Assembly: GCA_021107945.1 (NCBI GenBank)
Contig: JAIORV010000024.1
Location: forward strand, 1 to 64,000
Direction: 5' to 3'
Length of the DNA: 64,000 nucleotides
Origin: Vulcanimicrobiota bacterium
GTDB taxonomy: Bacteria > Vulcanimicrobiota > JAJTBE01
Part shown: in pieces, positions 1 to 8,205 of the stretch
Layout: every line of letters begins with the position of its first letter
Position numbering within the stretch: the first letter of the stretch is position 1
Notes under the pieces: model-generated
Databases searched by the model: none
What the model saw: the letters and a program-made list of their open reading frames with translations, nothing else
Told to the model about the DNA's origin: nothing
Position numbers and translations under genes: made by a program

Positions 1-98
1 CTTCCCATTTCCCACTTCCCACTTCCCATTTCCCACTTCCCACTTCCCATTTCCCGTTTCCCACTTCCCACTTCCCACTTCCCACTTCCCATTTCCCG
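1..98. repeat. Heptamer tandem repeat (YTTCCCR x14)
   Basis: Fourteen consecutive heptamers of the form cTTCCCA, tTTCCCA or tTTCCCG fill the window edge exactly up to base 98, so the array probably continues to the left. The same heptamers recur, degenerate, near 39430-39475, 43095-43125, 56803-56842 and 58203-58225, and on the opposite strand at 33639-33690. It is a pyrimidine/purine-asymmetric low-complexity repeat with no coding sense. Confidence 0.9.
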
Positions 99-133
99 TA
101 TTGCAGGTATATGTTAAAAAAAATAGAATATAA

Positions 134-1255
134 GTGGCTATGGCAGACGGAGAGAAACCAACTAAAGAGCAACCAACTGAAGAGAAAACGGGGAAAGAGA
201 AACCAAAATCGTCAAGATTCAGGCGAAGTTCTCGTTTCAGACGCTCCAAGGCGCCCCCAAAATTATCGGATGTGCAGAAGTCTCCCGATGTTCTTCCTGT
301 CGCGATGGGCAAGAAGCCCGAAGCTCCGATACTTCCGGAGAAAGAAGCCCCTCCGCCAAAGCCAAGGATTATTCCATCCACAGTAGTAAACGTGCTGACG
401 GTTAATGTCAAGGAATGGTTTCAAACTTCAGCTTGCTCCGAAGTGATTAAGTTCTCGCGCTGGGGTAAATATGAGCGAAGAGTGGAAAAAGGTATTCATC
501 TCATCCTTGCGCTTCTCAGGCAACATGACGCTAAAGCCACTTTTTTCATTCTGGGAATTGTCGCCAGGGAATTTCCGGAAATGGTGAAGTTGATTGCTCA
601 GGAGGGGCATGAAATAGGGATCTGTGGATATTATAGCCGCATGCTATATTCAATTCCACCAAAAGAATATATAAAAGAAGTGGAGATGTCCATCTCACTT
701 CTAAAGGGGCTTACGGGGCAAGAGATCACCGTTCACAGAGCGCCCGGATGGTCTGTTACGCGAAATACTCTTTGGGTGATGGACATTCTAAAGACATATG
801 GAATAAAATACGATTCAAGTATTTACCCGATGAAAGCTCCATTATACGGCATTGAGCATGCGCCAAGGTTTCCATATACGATAAATCCACAGGGTATTAT
901 AGAATTTCCCCCCACAACTTTTCAGTTTATCGGGAAAAATATCGCCCTGTTCGGCGGCCCTTACCTCAGGCTTCTCCCATACAGTCTGCTTTCAATGGGA
1001 TTCGATAAAGTCAATATGGACGGACATCAGGTTATGGTTCATATTTCTCCCTGGGAGATGGAAGCTGAATTTCCCAGGATCAAACTTGGCTGGGATGGAT
1101 ATTTCTCACAGTACGCCGGTTTGAAGTCGGCATTTTCCAAAGTTTCCAGGCTTCTGGGGGATCGCAAATTTGATACCTTGACAAACGTGTTGAATAATAA
1201 TAAGCCCACTGAAACTATAAATATCAATGCGCTCAAGAAAAAGAGAATCGTCTGA
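134..1255 (+). CDS. Polysaccharide deacetylase-fold protein with catalytic residues replaced
   Basis: The protein aligns by eye along its length (residues about 85-350) with the NodB-type deacetylases of the exopolysaccharide/XrtA group (DUF3473 class). Recognisable blocks are KATFFILG (134-141), HRAPGWS (201-207), the YDSSIYP region, EFPP and SPWE. The family's catalytic and metal-binding blocks are altered. The DVEDYFQ-type motif reads NVKEWFQ (91-97), the HGYSH-type zinc motif reads CGYYSRM (164-170), and the HPWE-type His is Ser in HISPWE (303-308). It is therefore probably not an active deacetylase and may bind glycan or serve as a scaffold. A charged Pro/Lys-rich segment of about 80 residues precedes the domain; no signal peptide is seen. 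The start is GTG 134 or ATG 140; neither has a clear ribosome binding site. Confidence 0.8.
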   Translation: MAMADGEKPTKEQPTEEKTGKEKPKSSRFRRSSRFRRSKAPPKLSDVQKSPDVLPVAMGKKPEAPILPEKEAPPPKPRIIPSTVVNVLTVNVKEWFQTSACSEVIKFSRWGKYERRVEKGIHLILALLRQHDAKATFFILGIVAREFPEMVKLIAQEGHEIGICGYYSRMLYSIPPKEYIKEVEMSISLLKGLTGQEITVHRAPGWSVTRNTLWVMDILKTYGIKYDSSIYPMKAPLYGIEHAPRFPYTINPQGIIEFPPTTFQFIGKNIALFGGPYLRLLPYSLLSMGFDKVNMDGHQVMVHISPWEMEAEFPRIKLGWDGYFSQYAGLKSAFSKVSRLLGDRKFDTLTNVLNNNKPTETININALKKKRIV

Positions 1256-1385
1256 GCCGAATAAAATTATATTTTTATCGACTTTTAAAGTAATTGAAAT
1301 AATATTTTCATTATTCTTTGTGTTTAAAAGGAGTTCTTTAACCGGGTAGAAAAAAACACCAAAACCAACAATCGGAGATTAAAAG

Positions 1386-2369
1386 ATGGAAATTGCTATT
1401 AAAACGGAAAATCTTGTGAAAATTTATCCCGGCAAGGGAAAGAGCAGGGGTAAACCCGTAAAAGCTCTTGTTGATCTGAACCTCCAGGTCAAGGTGGGAG
1501 ATATTTACGGGTTCATCGGTCCCAATGGCGCAGGTAAAACTACCTGTATTAAAACGCTCATGGGATTGATCAGACCCACCTCGGGTAAGGCATTCATATT
1601 TGACATGGTCGCCGGGACCGTGGAGGCGAAGAAGAAAGTTGGCTACCTGTCCGAGGTTGCCTATTATTACCCTTTTATGGAAGTAGGCAAACTTCTCGAT
1701 TTTTACTGCTCATTTTATAATATTCCCAGGGCGAAAAGAAAGAAAAAGATCACGGAAGTCCTTGGTCTTGTAAAGCTCTCAAACAAGACAAACGCAAGGA
1801 TGAGTGAATTGTCCAAGGGAATGATGCAGAGATTCGGCATCGCCCAGGCAATAATAGCGGATCCTCCCCTTTTAATCCTTGATGAGCTTACATCGGGACT
1901 TGACCCGATAGCGCAGAAAGAGGTCAAGGATATTATCCTGGATCTTAAAAAACGGGGAAAAACCATATTCTTCTCATCTCACGTCATGACCGAGGTTGAA
2001 AAAATTTGTGATCAGATCGGAATAATCAACCAGGGTGTCATGTTAAAATCCGCCGGACTGGAAGATTTTCTCAAGGAGGAGTCCGGGGCGTTTACAAGGA
2101 TTGTGTTCGGGGGCAAACCGGACAAGCTTTTAGAGTCTTTCAAAGAAAAAGGACTTGAAATAGATAATGTCAGCACCGGAATTTTTGCGGTTGTCGTTCC
2201 CGATAATGATGTGGGTGAGATTATTGACACCCTCAGGAATGAAAAAGGCAATATCATTGAGATAAAACCACGAAGATTCTCTCTGGAGGATGCTTTCTTT
2301 AAGCTGGTGAAAGAGAGGGATGAAAAACAACAAAAAGGATCTGAAATAAAGGAGAAGCAAGAGGTATGA
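1386..2369 (+). CDS. ABC transporter ATP-binding protein
   Basis: This is the nucleotide-binding subunit of an ABC-2 type exporter. Walker A GPNGAGKT is at residues 45-52, the signature LSKGM at 142-146, Walker B LLILDE at 162-167 and the switch His (SSHV) near 199. A C-terminal extension of about 100 residues after the ATPase core is usual for CcmA/NodI/YxlF-like subunits. It overlaps the following permease gene by 4 bases (ATGA), so the two are translationally coupled. An AGGAG-like site precedes the ATG. The substrate cannot be told from sequence. Confidence 0.92.
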   Translation: MEIAIKTENLVKIYPGKGKSRGKPVKALVDLNLQVKVGDIYGFIGPNGAGKTTCIKTLMGLIRPTSGKAFIFDMVAGTVEAKKKVGYLSEVAYYYPFMEVGKLLDFYCSFYNIPRAKRKKKITEVLGLVKLSNKTNARMSELSKGMMQRFGIAQAIIADPPLLILDELTSGLDPIAQKEVKDIILDLKKRGKTIFFSSHVMTEVEKICDQIGIINQGVMLKSAGLEDFLKEESGAFTRIVFGGKPDKLLESFKEKGLEIDNVSTGIFAVVVPDNDVGEIIDTLRNEKGNIIEIKPRRFSLEDAFFKLVKERDEKQQKGSEIKEKQEV

Positions 2370-3166
2370 GCATAAGAAATATCATAAGAATAGCTTCAAT
2401 CACATTCGAAGAAAATTATCGGAAGAAATTTCTATATATTCTCCTGTTCCTCAGCGGACTGCTGATGGTATCCGCTTTCCTGTTCGATCCCTTCAATATG
2501 GGGCAGCAGCTTCCCGTGGTAAAGGATATTTGCCTTACAGGTCTCGGATTTTTTGGGCTTATTCTCACTTTCGCATTATTCCTTACGGCAATACCCAATG
2601 AAATAGAGAAAAAGACAATATACCCGCTTTTATCAAAACCCATAAACCGCAGCGATTACTTATGGGGTAAATACCTGGGCAATATGGCAATGGTATTTAT
2701 CAACGTTTTTGTCCTGACAATAGAAATTATTTTTCTGATAAACAAGCTTTTACCGGCCGATGTGACTATGGCACACCGTATGACTGAGCTAAATACCATC
2801 TTCTGGACGGCGTCGCTCATTTTCGTGGAATGCGGTGTTGTCGGCTCGATTATAATTCTCTTCTCGCCTTTTATGTCATACCCGGTCAACCTTGTTCTTA
2901 CAATGCTTCTCTATATTACGGGAAATGTATCGCAAGGTTATATCAACTACCTCTCGGCGGAAAAACTGACATCCTTTGGAGCGGGGCTGTCTATTATCCT
3001 GAAATTTATCCTCCCCAATTTTGAATATTTCCATATAAAGAATTCAGTTGTTCACAGTTATATAATTGACCCCAAGTATGTTTTCGGTACGTTTACATAC
3101 GGTATTATATATATTTTGATTGTAATGTTCCTTGCCGATATCCTGTTCCAGAGGAGAGATCTGTAA
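2366..3166 (+). CDS. ABC-2 type transporter permease
   Basis: A 266-residue integral membrane protein with about six hydrophobic segments (around residues 22-42, 60-85, 105-128, 150-175, 178-195 and 240-262). The motif NEIEKKTIYPLLSKPI is typical of NosY/ABC-2 permeases, where the EKxxGT-like stretch lies just after the second transmembrane helix. It overlaps the ATPase gene upstream by 4 bases. Together they form a two-gene exporter whose cargo is unknown. Confidence 0.88.
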   Translation: MSIRNIIRIASITFEENYRKKFLYILLFLSGLLMVSAFLFDPFNMGQQLPVVKDICLTGLGFFGLILTFALFLTAIPNEIEKKTIYPLLSKPINRSDYLWGKYLGNMAMVFINVFVLTIEIIFLINKLLPADVTMAHRMTELNTIFWTASLIFVECGVVGSIIILFSPFMSYPVNLVLTMLLYITGNVSQGYINYLSAEKLTSFGAGLSIILKFILPNFEYFHIKNSVVHSYIIDPKYVFGTFTYGIIYILIVMFLADILFQRRDL

Positions 3167-3293
3167 TATGGATAATGAGGAGCGGAGGACGGAGGTGGAG
3201 GTTTTCACCACGAAGCCACGGAGTTCACGAAGAATTTAAAATTTAAAGCTCCGTTCCCTCTGTCTTCTATCCTCCGCAATCTCTTTTCCCTGT
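3167..3293. repeat. Intergenic low-complexity repeats
   Basis: Right after the stop codon lies a purine run of GGAGGACGGAGG words (about 3177-3198). A CACCACGAAGCCACGGAG-type run follows (about 3207-3233). Both belong to interspersed repeat families found in many gaps of this window. The two flanking genes converge here, and I see no clear terminator. Confidence 0.6.
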
Positions 3294-4628
3294 CTATGGG
3301 GAAACACCCGCCAGTCTCTCGTATATTCCCTTGAAATATTTCCTTCTCTTCCGGAGGAATTCAATTGATGAGAACTCCTTGAACATATAGAGAAGTCCTT
3401 CCTGAAGCTGGTTGGGTGTCATATGCATAGGCTGGTAATTGACGTGGAGCCATGTGTATTTGTTCCAGTCGTGAGTGATAATGCGCCCCCGGTCTTTGAA
3501 ACGGTAAAACGTATCGGTTCCCGGTATGGGACAAAGCACCGCAAAATCCACATCAAAAAGGTTGGTGTCGTGAATAAACCGGGCTGTCTCCCTGAACACA
3601 TCGGGGTAATCATTGTCAAACCCGAATATGAAGAGCCCCATTACCCCCACGCCTTTTGACTGTATTCTCTCAATTGCCTCGGCATACTTATCGACCATCT
3701 TGTATTTCCACATATCGCCCATTCTCATGTTTTCTTTAATAACAGTCTCGAAGCCTATGAGAAGCTCAACGCAGTTGGACTCGCGGAGAAGATCCAGGAG
3801 TTCGTCATCCCACGCCACGGAGACGTCACAATAACACTCCCACCTTATTTTCAGGGGGATGAGGGCTTTCACAAGCTCCTTTGACCATTCCTTATCCACC
3901 AGCAGATTCTCGTCGCCAAATGTGATGAAGGGATACGGACGGGGATAATATTTCTTTATATCCTCGATCTCCCTTACGACCTGCTCCACTTTCTTTTTCC
4001 TGTATTTCGGGCCGTATATTACTTTCACCGAGCAATACTCACAATTACGGGGGCATCCCCTTGTGGCGAAGACCGGCAGTTTGTTGAAGCGGAGAATATT
4101 TCCTATGCAATCGAACCTGGGCGCAGGCAATTTCGTTAAATCCACATTACCCGACGAGACATAAAAAGATTTGAAATCGCCTTTCTGATAATCCTCGATA
4201 AACTGTGGAAATGTATCCTCTCCTTCCCCGATAAACACGGCGTCGGCATGCTCCTTCGCCTCCTCGGGAAGGGCGCTGGGGTGGTATCCGCCTATTACCA
4301 CGGTTACACCTCTCTTGCGGAATCTGTCGGCAATTTCGTATGCCCGGAAGGCCTGGTTGTTGCAAGCGGACAGGGCGACAATGTCGAATGTCTCATCAAA
4401 TATAACAGGCTCGGAGTCCCTTATATCAATATAATCCTCGTCGATATATCGAACCTCATGCTCATCGCCGACCATCGCCGCCACCTGGAGAAGTCCCAGG
4501 TTGGGAATGAATTCGATATCATCAATCATAAAACTTAAAACGGGGATCAATTTTTTATAGACTTCGTATAATACATTGTTTTGCTGGTTTCTTTCAGTAC
4601 CCCTTGGGCTGATGAATGCGATCTTCAA
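3294..4628 (-). CDS. B12-binding-type radical SAM protein
   Basis: Residues about 40-150 resemble a cobalamin-binding Rossmann domain (LGLLQVAAM, VVIGGYHPSA, FIGEGED), but the DxHxxG cobalamin His motif is not seen. The radical SAM core follows, with the 4Fe-4S cysteines in GCPRNCEYCS (C192, C196, C199; CxxxCxxC). Length (444 residues) and domain order match the large family of B12-binding-domain radical SAM enzymes that act in lipid, cofactor or natural-product methylation and rearrangement. The gene stands alone, so the substrate is unknown. Confidence 0.88.
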   Translation of the reverse strand: MKIAFISPRGTERNQQNNVLYEVYKKLIPVLSFMIDDIEFIPNLGLLQVAAMVGDEHEVRYIDEDYIDIRDSEPVIFDETFDIVALSACNNQAFRAYEIADRFRKRGVTVVIGGYHPSALPEEAKEHADAVFIGEGEDTFPQFIEDYQKGDFKSFYVSSGNVDLTKLPAPRFDCIGNILRFNKLPVFATRGCPRNCEYCSVKVIYGPKYRKKKVEQVVREIEDIKKYYPRPYPFITFGDENLLVDKEWSKELVKALIPLKIRWECYCDVSVAWDDELLDLLRESNCVELLIGFETVIKENMRMGDMWKYKMVDKYAEAIERIQSKGVGVMGLFIFGFDNDYPDVFRETARFIHDTNLFDVDFAVLCPIPGTDTFYRFKDRGRIITHDWNKYTWLHVNYQPMHMTPNQLQEGLLYMFKEFSSIEFLRKRRKYFKGIYERLAGVSP

Positions 4629-4797
4629 TTTTACTACTCCCTATCTGGTCTTAATTTGACTTGATAACAGTAACTTCGGTATGAATATGCCGGAAGCCAA
4701 TAAAGTGGCTGACTTTTGCAAAATGGTTTTTAAATCTTACATTTGGGGTTGTCCAAAAACGCAGATGAAGTCGGGAGACCTCCCCATATATAGTGCC

Positions 4798-4857
4798 TGC
4801 CCAAAATTCAAACACAATTTGTTGGCGGGTTTAAAAACCCGCACTACGTCATGGGGG
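4798..4857. repeat. 60-bp interspersed repeat with GCGGG/CCCGC palindrome
   Basis: The repeat starts TGCCCAAAATTCAAACAC, runs into the palindrome GCGGGTTTAAAAACCCGC and ends with ACTACGTCATGGGG. A near-identical copy lies at 21301-21360. The repeat ends about 10 bases from the stop codon of the receiver-domain gene on the minus strand. The rest of the gap 4629-4866 shows nothing else. Confidence 0.8.
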
Positions 4858-4866
4858 GTTTTTTAG

Positions 4867-5169
4867 TTATTTTCGGTTGTATTCCGGGGCGATTGCGTCC
4901 TGCGGCTCTCCGCTTTTCACCGGAGTTGTCGTCACAATGGGAAGATCGGGATACCTCTCCTTCATCTCCAATAACTTGTTTACACCCTCACCAAGGGCGA
5001 CATCCACATCAAAAAGCACAAAATTCACATTTCCCTTGTCGATGATTTTATAAGCTTCTTCTGTTGTATCGGTAATAATGAGAGAGTAATCGTCCTGTTG
5101 TGCAAGGATATCTTTCACTTTTTCCTGTACTTCTTTATCCTTGTTGATAAATAAAACATTTTTAATCAT
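4867..5169 (-). CDS. Truncated response-regulator receiver (CheY-like) protein
   Basis: The protein begins like a receiver domain: hydrophobic strand VLFIN followed by an acidic residue (D11), then VLFDVDV with the probable phosphoacceptor D54, then IVTTT at the position of the conserved Thr/Ser. Only 100 residues are present against about 120 for the family. The region that should carry the conserved Lys and last strand and helix is replaced by a short unrelated tail, and the gene ends beside an interspersed repeat (4798-4857). It may be a decaying or repurposed receiver. No kinase or output domain is adjacent. Confidence 0.7.
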   Translation of the reverse strand: MIKNVLFINKDKEVQEKVKDILAQQDDYSLIITDTTEEAYKIIDKGNVNFVLFDVDVALGEGVNKLLEMKERYPDLPIVTTTPVKSGEPQDAIAPEYNRK

Positions 5170-5215
5170 ATTGCTAGTCCTGTTCTTTTAGTTTGAGCTA
5201 TTTCCGCTTAATTTT

Positions 5216-5381
5216 GTCATTGCGAGGAGCCTGCGACGAAGCAATCTCAATGATTTGAGTTTTGCAGACCTGAAGGTCTGAGCTACAGGTGTTTCGTGCT
5301 ATTTGGCAGACCTGAAGGTCTGTGCTATAGTTGAGTCTCTGCGTCCTCTGCGATCTTTGCGGTGAATATTAACTTCTCTCG
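5216..5381. repeat. Composite intergenic repeat cluster
   Basis: Three repeat types lie side by side. At 5216-5247 is a GTCATTGCGAGG...GAAGCAATCT element of a kind seen in many bacterial genomes. At 5263-5287 and 5305-5330 are two copies of the palindrome CAGACCTGAAGGTCTG followed by GCTACAG or GCTATAG. At about 5333-5372 is a CTCTGCGATCTTTGCGGTGAA-type run. Nothing else is evident between 5170 and 5408. Confidence 0.75.
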
Positions 5382-5408
5382 AAATATTAGCATAAAAAAT
5401 ATATATGG

Positions 5409-6632
5409 TCAATTTTCGATATTTCCGTTGACGGCGTCATCTGGTCTGAAGAAATCCAGAGTCGCTTTATAATACTTATTTATAAGGGGATCGCAATCCA
5501 GAATCTGATAGTACGGTCTCCAGTATGCAAAGCCCCTTTTCCTGTATTTGTTTTCGTCGTCAAGCTTCCACCATGCCGCGCCGTGCCCGTAAATCCACAC
5601 ATACCTCTTGCATAGCTTCACAGAAACTTCAAGCTGGTTTTCAAATCCCTTGTATGAATACCGCGCCGACTTGTCCTTGAATTTCTTCCCCAGGGGAGCC
5701 AAACCTATCGCAACCGAGCATTTGGCATTCCAGTAATCCGACTCCTTGCATAAATCGCTCATTACCTTATTTACAAGGTAATATCTCTTCTCCAGCAATC
5801 CTTTGTTTGTAACGTGATATGTTCTTTCGGTTCCCAGGACGATTCCCGATTCCAATCCGGCATCACACAATCCCCTGAAAAACGATCCCCACAGGTTATA
5901 AATCCTTTTGGTATCGCTGGTGCTTTCAGCAGGATAGCTATAGTAATAGTGACCCTCCGGAAAAATTATGAATTCACTTTCGGGAAACTCCTCTTTTATA
6001 ACGGACATCAACTCTTTGCCTCTTTTATAGACAAGGTCATTTACATCGCTCTTTTTCATGCCCTCGTATCTCTCATTTTTCCAGTCCCATATTGAATTGT
6101 CTTTCCTGTAGTATGGCTCCGTGTCCAGAGCGATTCCTACAAAACCGGCCTCTCTTGCATATTTAACTGCGAACCGCATATGATCAAGTATTTCTTTCCA
6201 CTGTTTTTCATTGGCCCAGTCAAGATCCCTGAAATGTGCCATTGATATTTTTACGAAATTCTTATCTATCCCATACTTCCGGCATTCATCATTCATCGCC
6301 TTTAGCTTCGGTGTTCTTGTCTCCATCTTCTCAGGTGAGATGTGCCAGTCATACACATAGGATATCATAAATCCACTGAACCCTGTCTTCGTACCCCAGA
6401 ATTCCGCCGTATCTTTCAAATAATCAGGATGAATAAAACTGTAGAGGAGTAATTTTGGTTTTTGTTTGCTTTTGGAAGGAGTAGCAAGGGGTAACCGCTC
6501 CGGGCTTGACGGATTATTTTGCCCTGAGCTTATTTTCACCCTGTTATTCCCCAAATTAACCGAAGATGAATTGCAGGATATAAAAAGAGATGTGAATATG
6601 ATAATAATTAATATTAGTATCTTTTTATTCAT
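5409..6632 (-). CDS. Lipoprotein, putative TIM-barrel glycosidase-like
   Basis: The N-terminus is a lipoprotein signal (residues 1-19, hydrophobic, with LFISC giving lipidated Cys20), so the protein should be membrane-anchored outside the cytoplasm. After a Ser/Pro-rich linker (20-60) comes a domain of about 340 residues. Alternating hydrophobic strands in it end with acidic residues, for example IALDTEPYY (D170, E172) and FPEGHYYY (E226). Such residues at strand ends fit a TIM barrel of the glycosidase type, but I do not recognise the family. Aromatic residues are very frequent (Trp and Tyr), as in carbohydrate-binding enzymes. The function is unproven. Confidence 0.7.
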   Translation of the reverse strand: MNKKILILIIIIFTSLFISCNSSSVNLGNNRVKISSGQNNPSSPERLPLATPSKSKQKPKLLLYSFIHPDYLKDTAEFWGTKTGFSGFMISYVYDWHISPEKMETRTPKLKAMNDECRKYGIDKNFVKISMAHFRDLDWANEKQWKEILDHMRFAVKYAREAGFVGIALDTEPYYRKDNSIWDWKNERYEGMKKSDVNDLVYKRGKELMSVIKEEFPESEFIIFPEGHYYYSYPAESTSDTKRIYNLWGSFFRGLCDAGLESGIVLGTERTYHVTNKGLLEKRYYLVNKVMSDLCKESDYWNAKCSVAIGLAPLGKKFKDKSARYSYKGFENQLEVSVKLCKRYVWIYGHGAAWWKLDDENKYRKRGFAYWRPYYQILDCDPLINKYYKATLDFFRPDDAVNGNIEN

Positions 6633-6808
6633 CTATCGCTTCCCGCTTTCCATTCTCTCAAACACCGCATAAGCAGGCATATCAAGAATTTCCTTTATAT
6701 TCATTATCGATGATCCGCTTCCATCTGAGTTTTACTGCCGGAGTTTAACTGCCAAATCCTGTTATTTATTCGCCAAACTTCCCTGTCAATCCCCCTTGAA
6801 GTAGAAGG

Positions 6809-7852
6809 GTGACGAAGAACTATAAAGAAATTAAAGATATTATGATAAACATAGCATCACCTCTCAGCAAAGCAAGGGAAGTCGCTCCTCTCGCGAAGGC
6901 GGGAGCGGATGAGTTTTATTGTTGCGTCACCCCGAAGGATTGGCGGGACAATTACGGCATGGTTGAATCCATCAGCAGGCGTAACAACCCGTTTGCCCAC
7001 CTTTCATCTTACGGAGAACTCGGCAGGGTGATTCGCAATTCCCATAAATACGGCGTGAAGGTTCATGCCGCCCTCAACGAAGTGTACAACAGGGATCAGA
7101 TTGACTTTCTCATAAAACAGGTTGAGACTTTTTATGAAATGGGAGTGGATGCAATAATATTGGGTGACATCGCTTCACTCCTGGCGGTCAGGGAGTCAGG
7201 CATTCCTGTGAGAATATTTATGGGAACCGGCGGCACCATCTTCAATTCGCAAACGGTGGAGCTATACAGGGGGCTTGGTGTCAGGAGAATGATCCTGCCA
7301 AGACACCTTTCAATATCGGAAATAAAAGCAATAATATCGAAATCTACCCGTGAAGAAATGATGGAATTCGAAGTGTTTATATTCCGGGGTCTTTGCCCAT
7401 ACATAGACGGCTTCTGCAGGTTTCAGCATGGTGTAAATGAGACCCTTGGAAGGAAGCCGAGGGTTGACCTGGCGTGTGCATGCAAGTTCAGGATAAAGAC
7501 AATTGTCGAGGGTGAAGCGCCCGACAGTGACAGGAGAAGAGAGATAAAGCGTCTCATGTCGCCGAGGCAGAGCCTCACCGGGTGCGGACTGTGCGGACTG
7601 TATGATCTTATAAAAATTGACGGGCTCACTTCATTAAAAATTGTAGGGCGTGAGTTCTCAAGCAATGAGAAGATAGAGGACCTGAAGCTTGTTAAGAAAT
7701 GTATGGATTTACTGGTCGATACTCCCGAAATTTCCAGGGACGAATATTTTAAGTTTTGCAGGAAAGAGTTCCTGGAGTTCTTCGAGAAAGAATGCAGCTA
7801 CAAGGATTGCTATTACCCGGAGTTGAGGCGGTATCAGGCAATCTGCGAGTGA
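6809..7852 (+). CDS. Peptidase U32 family protein
   Basis: The fold blocks of the U32 family are visible: AGADEFYCC near residue 31, VHAALNEVYN (85-94), GVDAIILGD (112-120), and the family core around FRGLCPYIDGFCRF (192-205). Cysteines C195, C203, C223, C225, C259 and C262 could bind the iron-sulfur cluster known in U32-type hydroxylases such as UbiU/UbiV, TrhP and RlhA. Most U32 members turn out to be radical-free hydroxylation enzymes rather than proteases. The start is GTG 6809 behind an AGAAGG stretch; ATG 6842 is an alternative. No partner gene is adjacent. Confidence 0.82.
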   Translation: MTKNYKEIKDIMINIASPLSKAREVAPLAKAGADEFYCCVTPKDWRDNYGMVESISRRNNPFAHLSSYGELGRVIRNSHKYGVKVHAALNEVYNRDQIDFLIKQVETFYEMGVDAIILGDIASLLAVRESGIPVRIFMGTGGTIFNSQTVELYRGLGVRRMILPRHLSISEIKAIISKSTREEMMEFEVFIFRGLCPYIDGFCRFQHGVNETLGRKPRVDLACACKFRIKTIVEGEAPDSDRRREIKRLMSPRQSLTGCGLCGLYDLIKIDGLTSLKIVGREFSSNEKIEDLKLVKKCMDLLVDTPEISRDEYFKFCRKEFLEFFEKECSYKDCYYPELRRYQAICE

Positions 7853-8037
7853 CGGAGAAACACTTTGTTATAAAAAAGGATTTCTACCCAAATAACCAGC
7901 ATACTAGGTTGTGAAGGTCTATAAGTCAAAGAAATATTTCGATCATTTCCAGCATTATCCCCAAAAAATGCATTTGGAATCTTGTAAATTACCGTGTTGT
8001 AGCTTCTTACCGGGGAAAAGTCCATTTTTCACCGGTA

Positions 8038-8154
8038 TAAAATTATATCGGAGAATGCCTGAAATTTGATGCGCTTAATTGGCAGTGAACCCTCGTATAT
8101 AATAGATTCTCTGCGCCCTCCGCAATTTCTGCGGTGAATTTAAGAGCATTATCC
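8038..8154. repeat. Imperfect direct repeat of about 117 bp (copy 1)
   Basis: The block from TAAAATTATATCGGAG to GAGCATTATCC matches 17628-17745 with roughly 80-85% identity by eye. It includes the TCTCTGCG...TCTGCGGTGAATTTAA repeat at its right side. It fills much of the 353-base gap 7853-8205; the remaining part shows nothing recognisable. Here it lies 50 bases before a start codon; the other copy lies at the 3' side of a gene, so it is not a dedicated promoter. Confidence 0.8.
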
Positions 8155-8205
8155 AGCATTGTTATATCAGGAATGCCATAAACACAATCCGGAGGTTTCT
8201 CTCAA

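Noticed and set aside
111-386. Open frame of 91 codons overlapping the start of the deacetylase-like gene
   Set aside because: Lies in another frame of a gene with clear family similarity; composition (Lys/Arg/Gln runs) looks like a frame shadow.
3174-3236. Hairpin terminator between the ABC permease and the radical SAM gene
   Set aside because: The stretch is a low-complexity repeat with no stable stem plus T-run.
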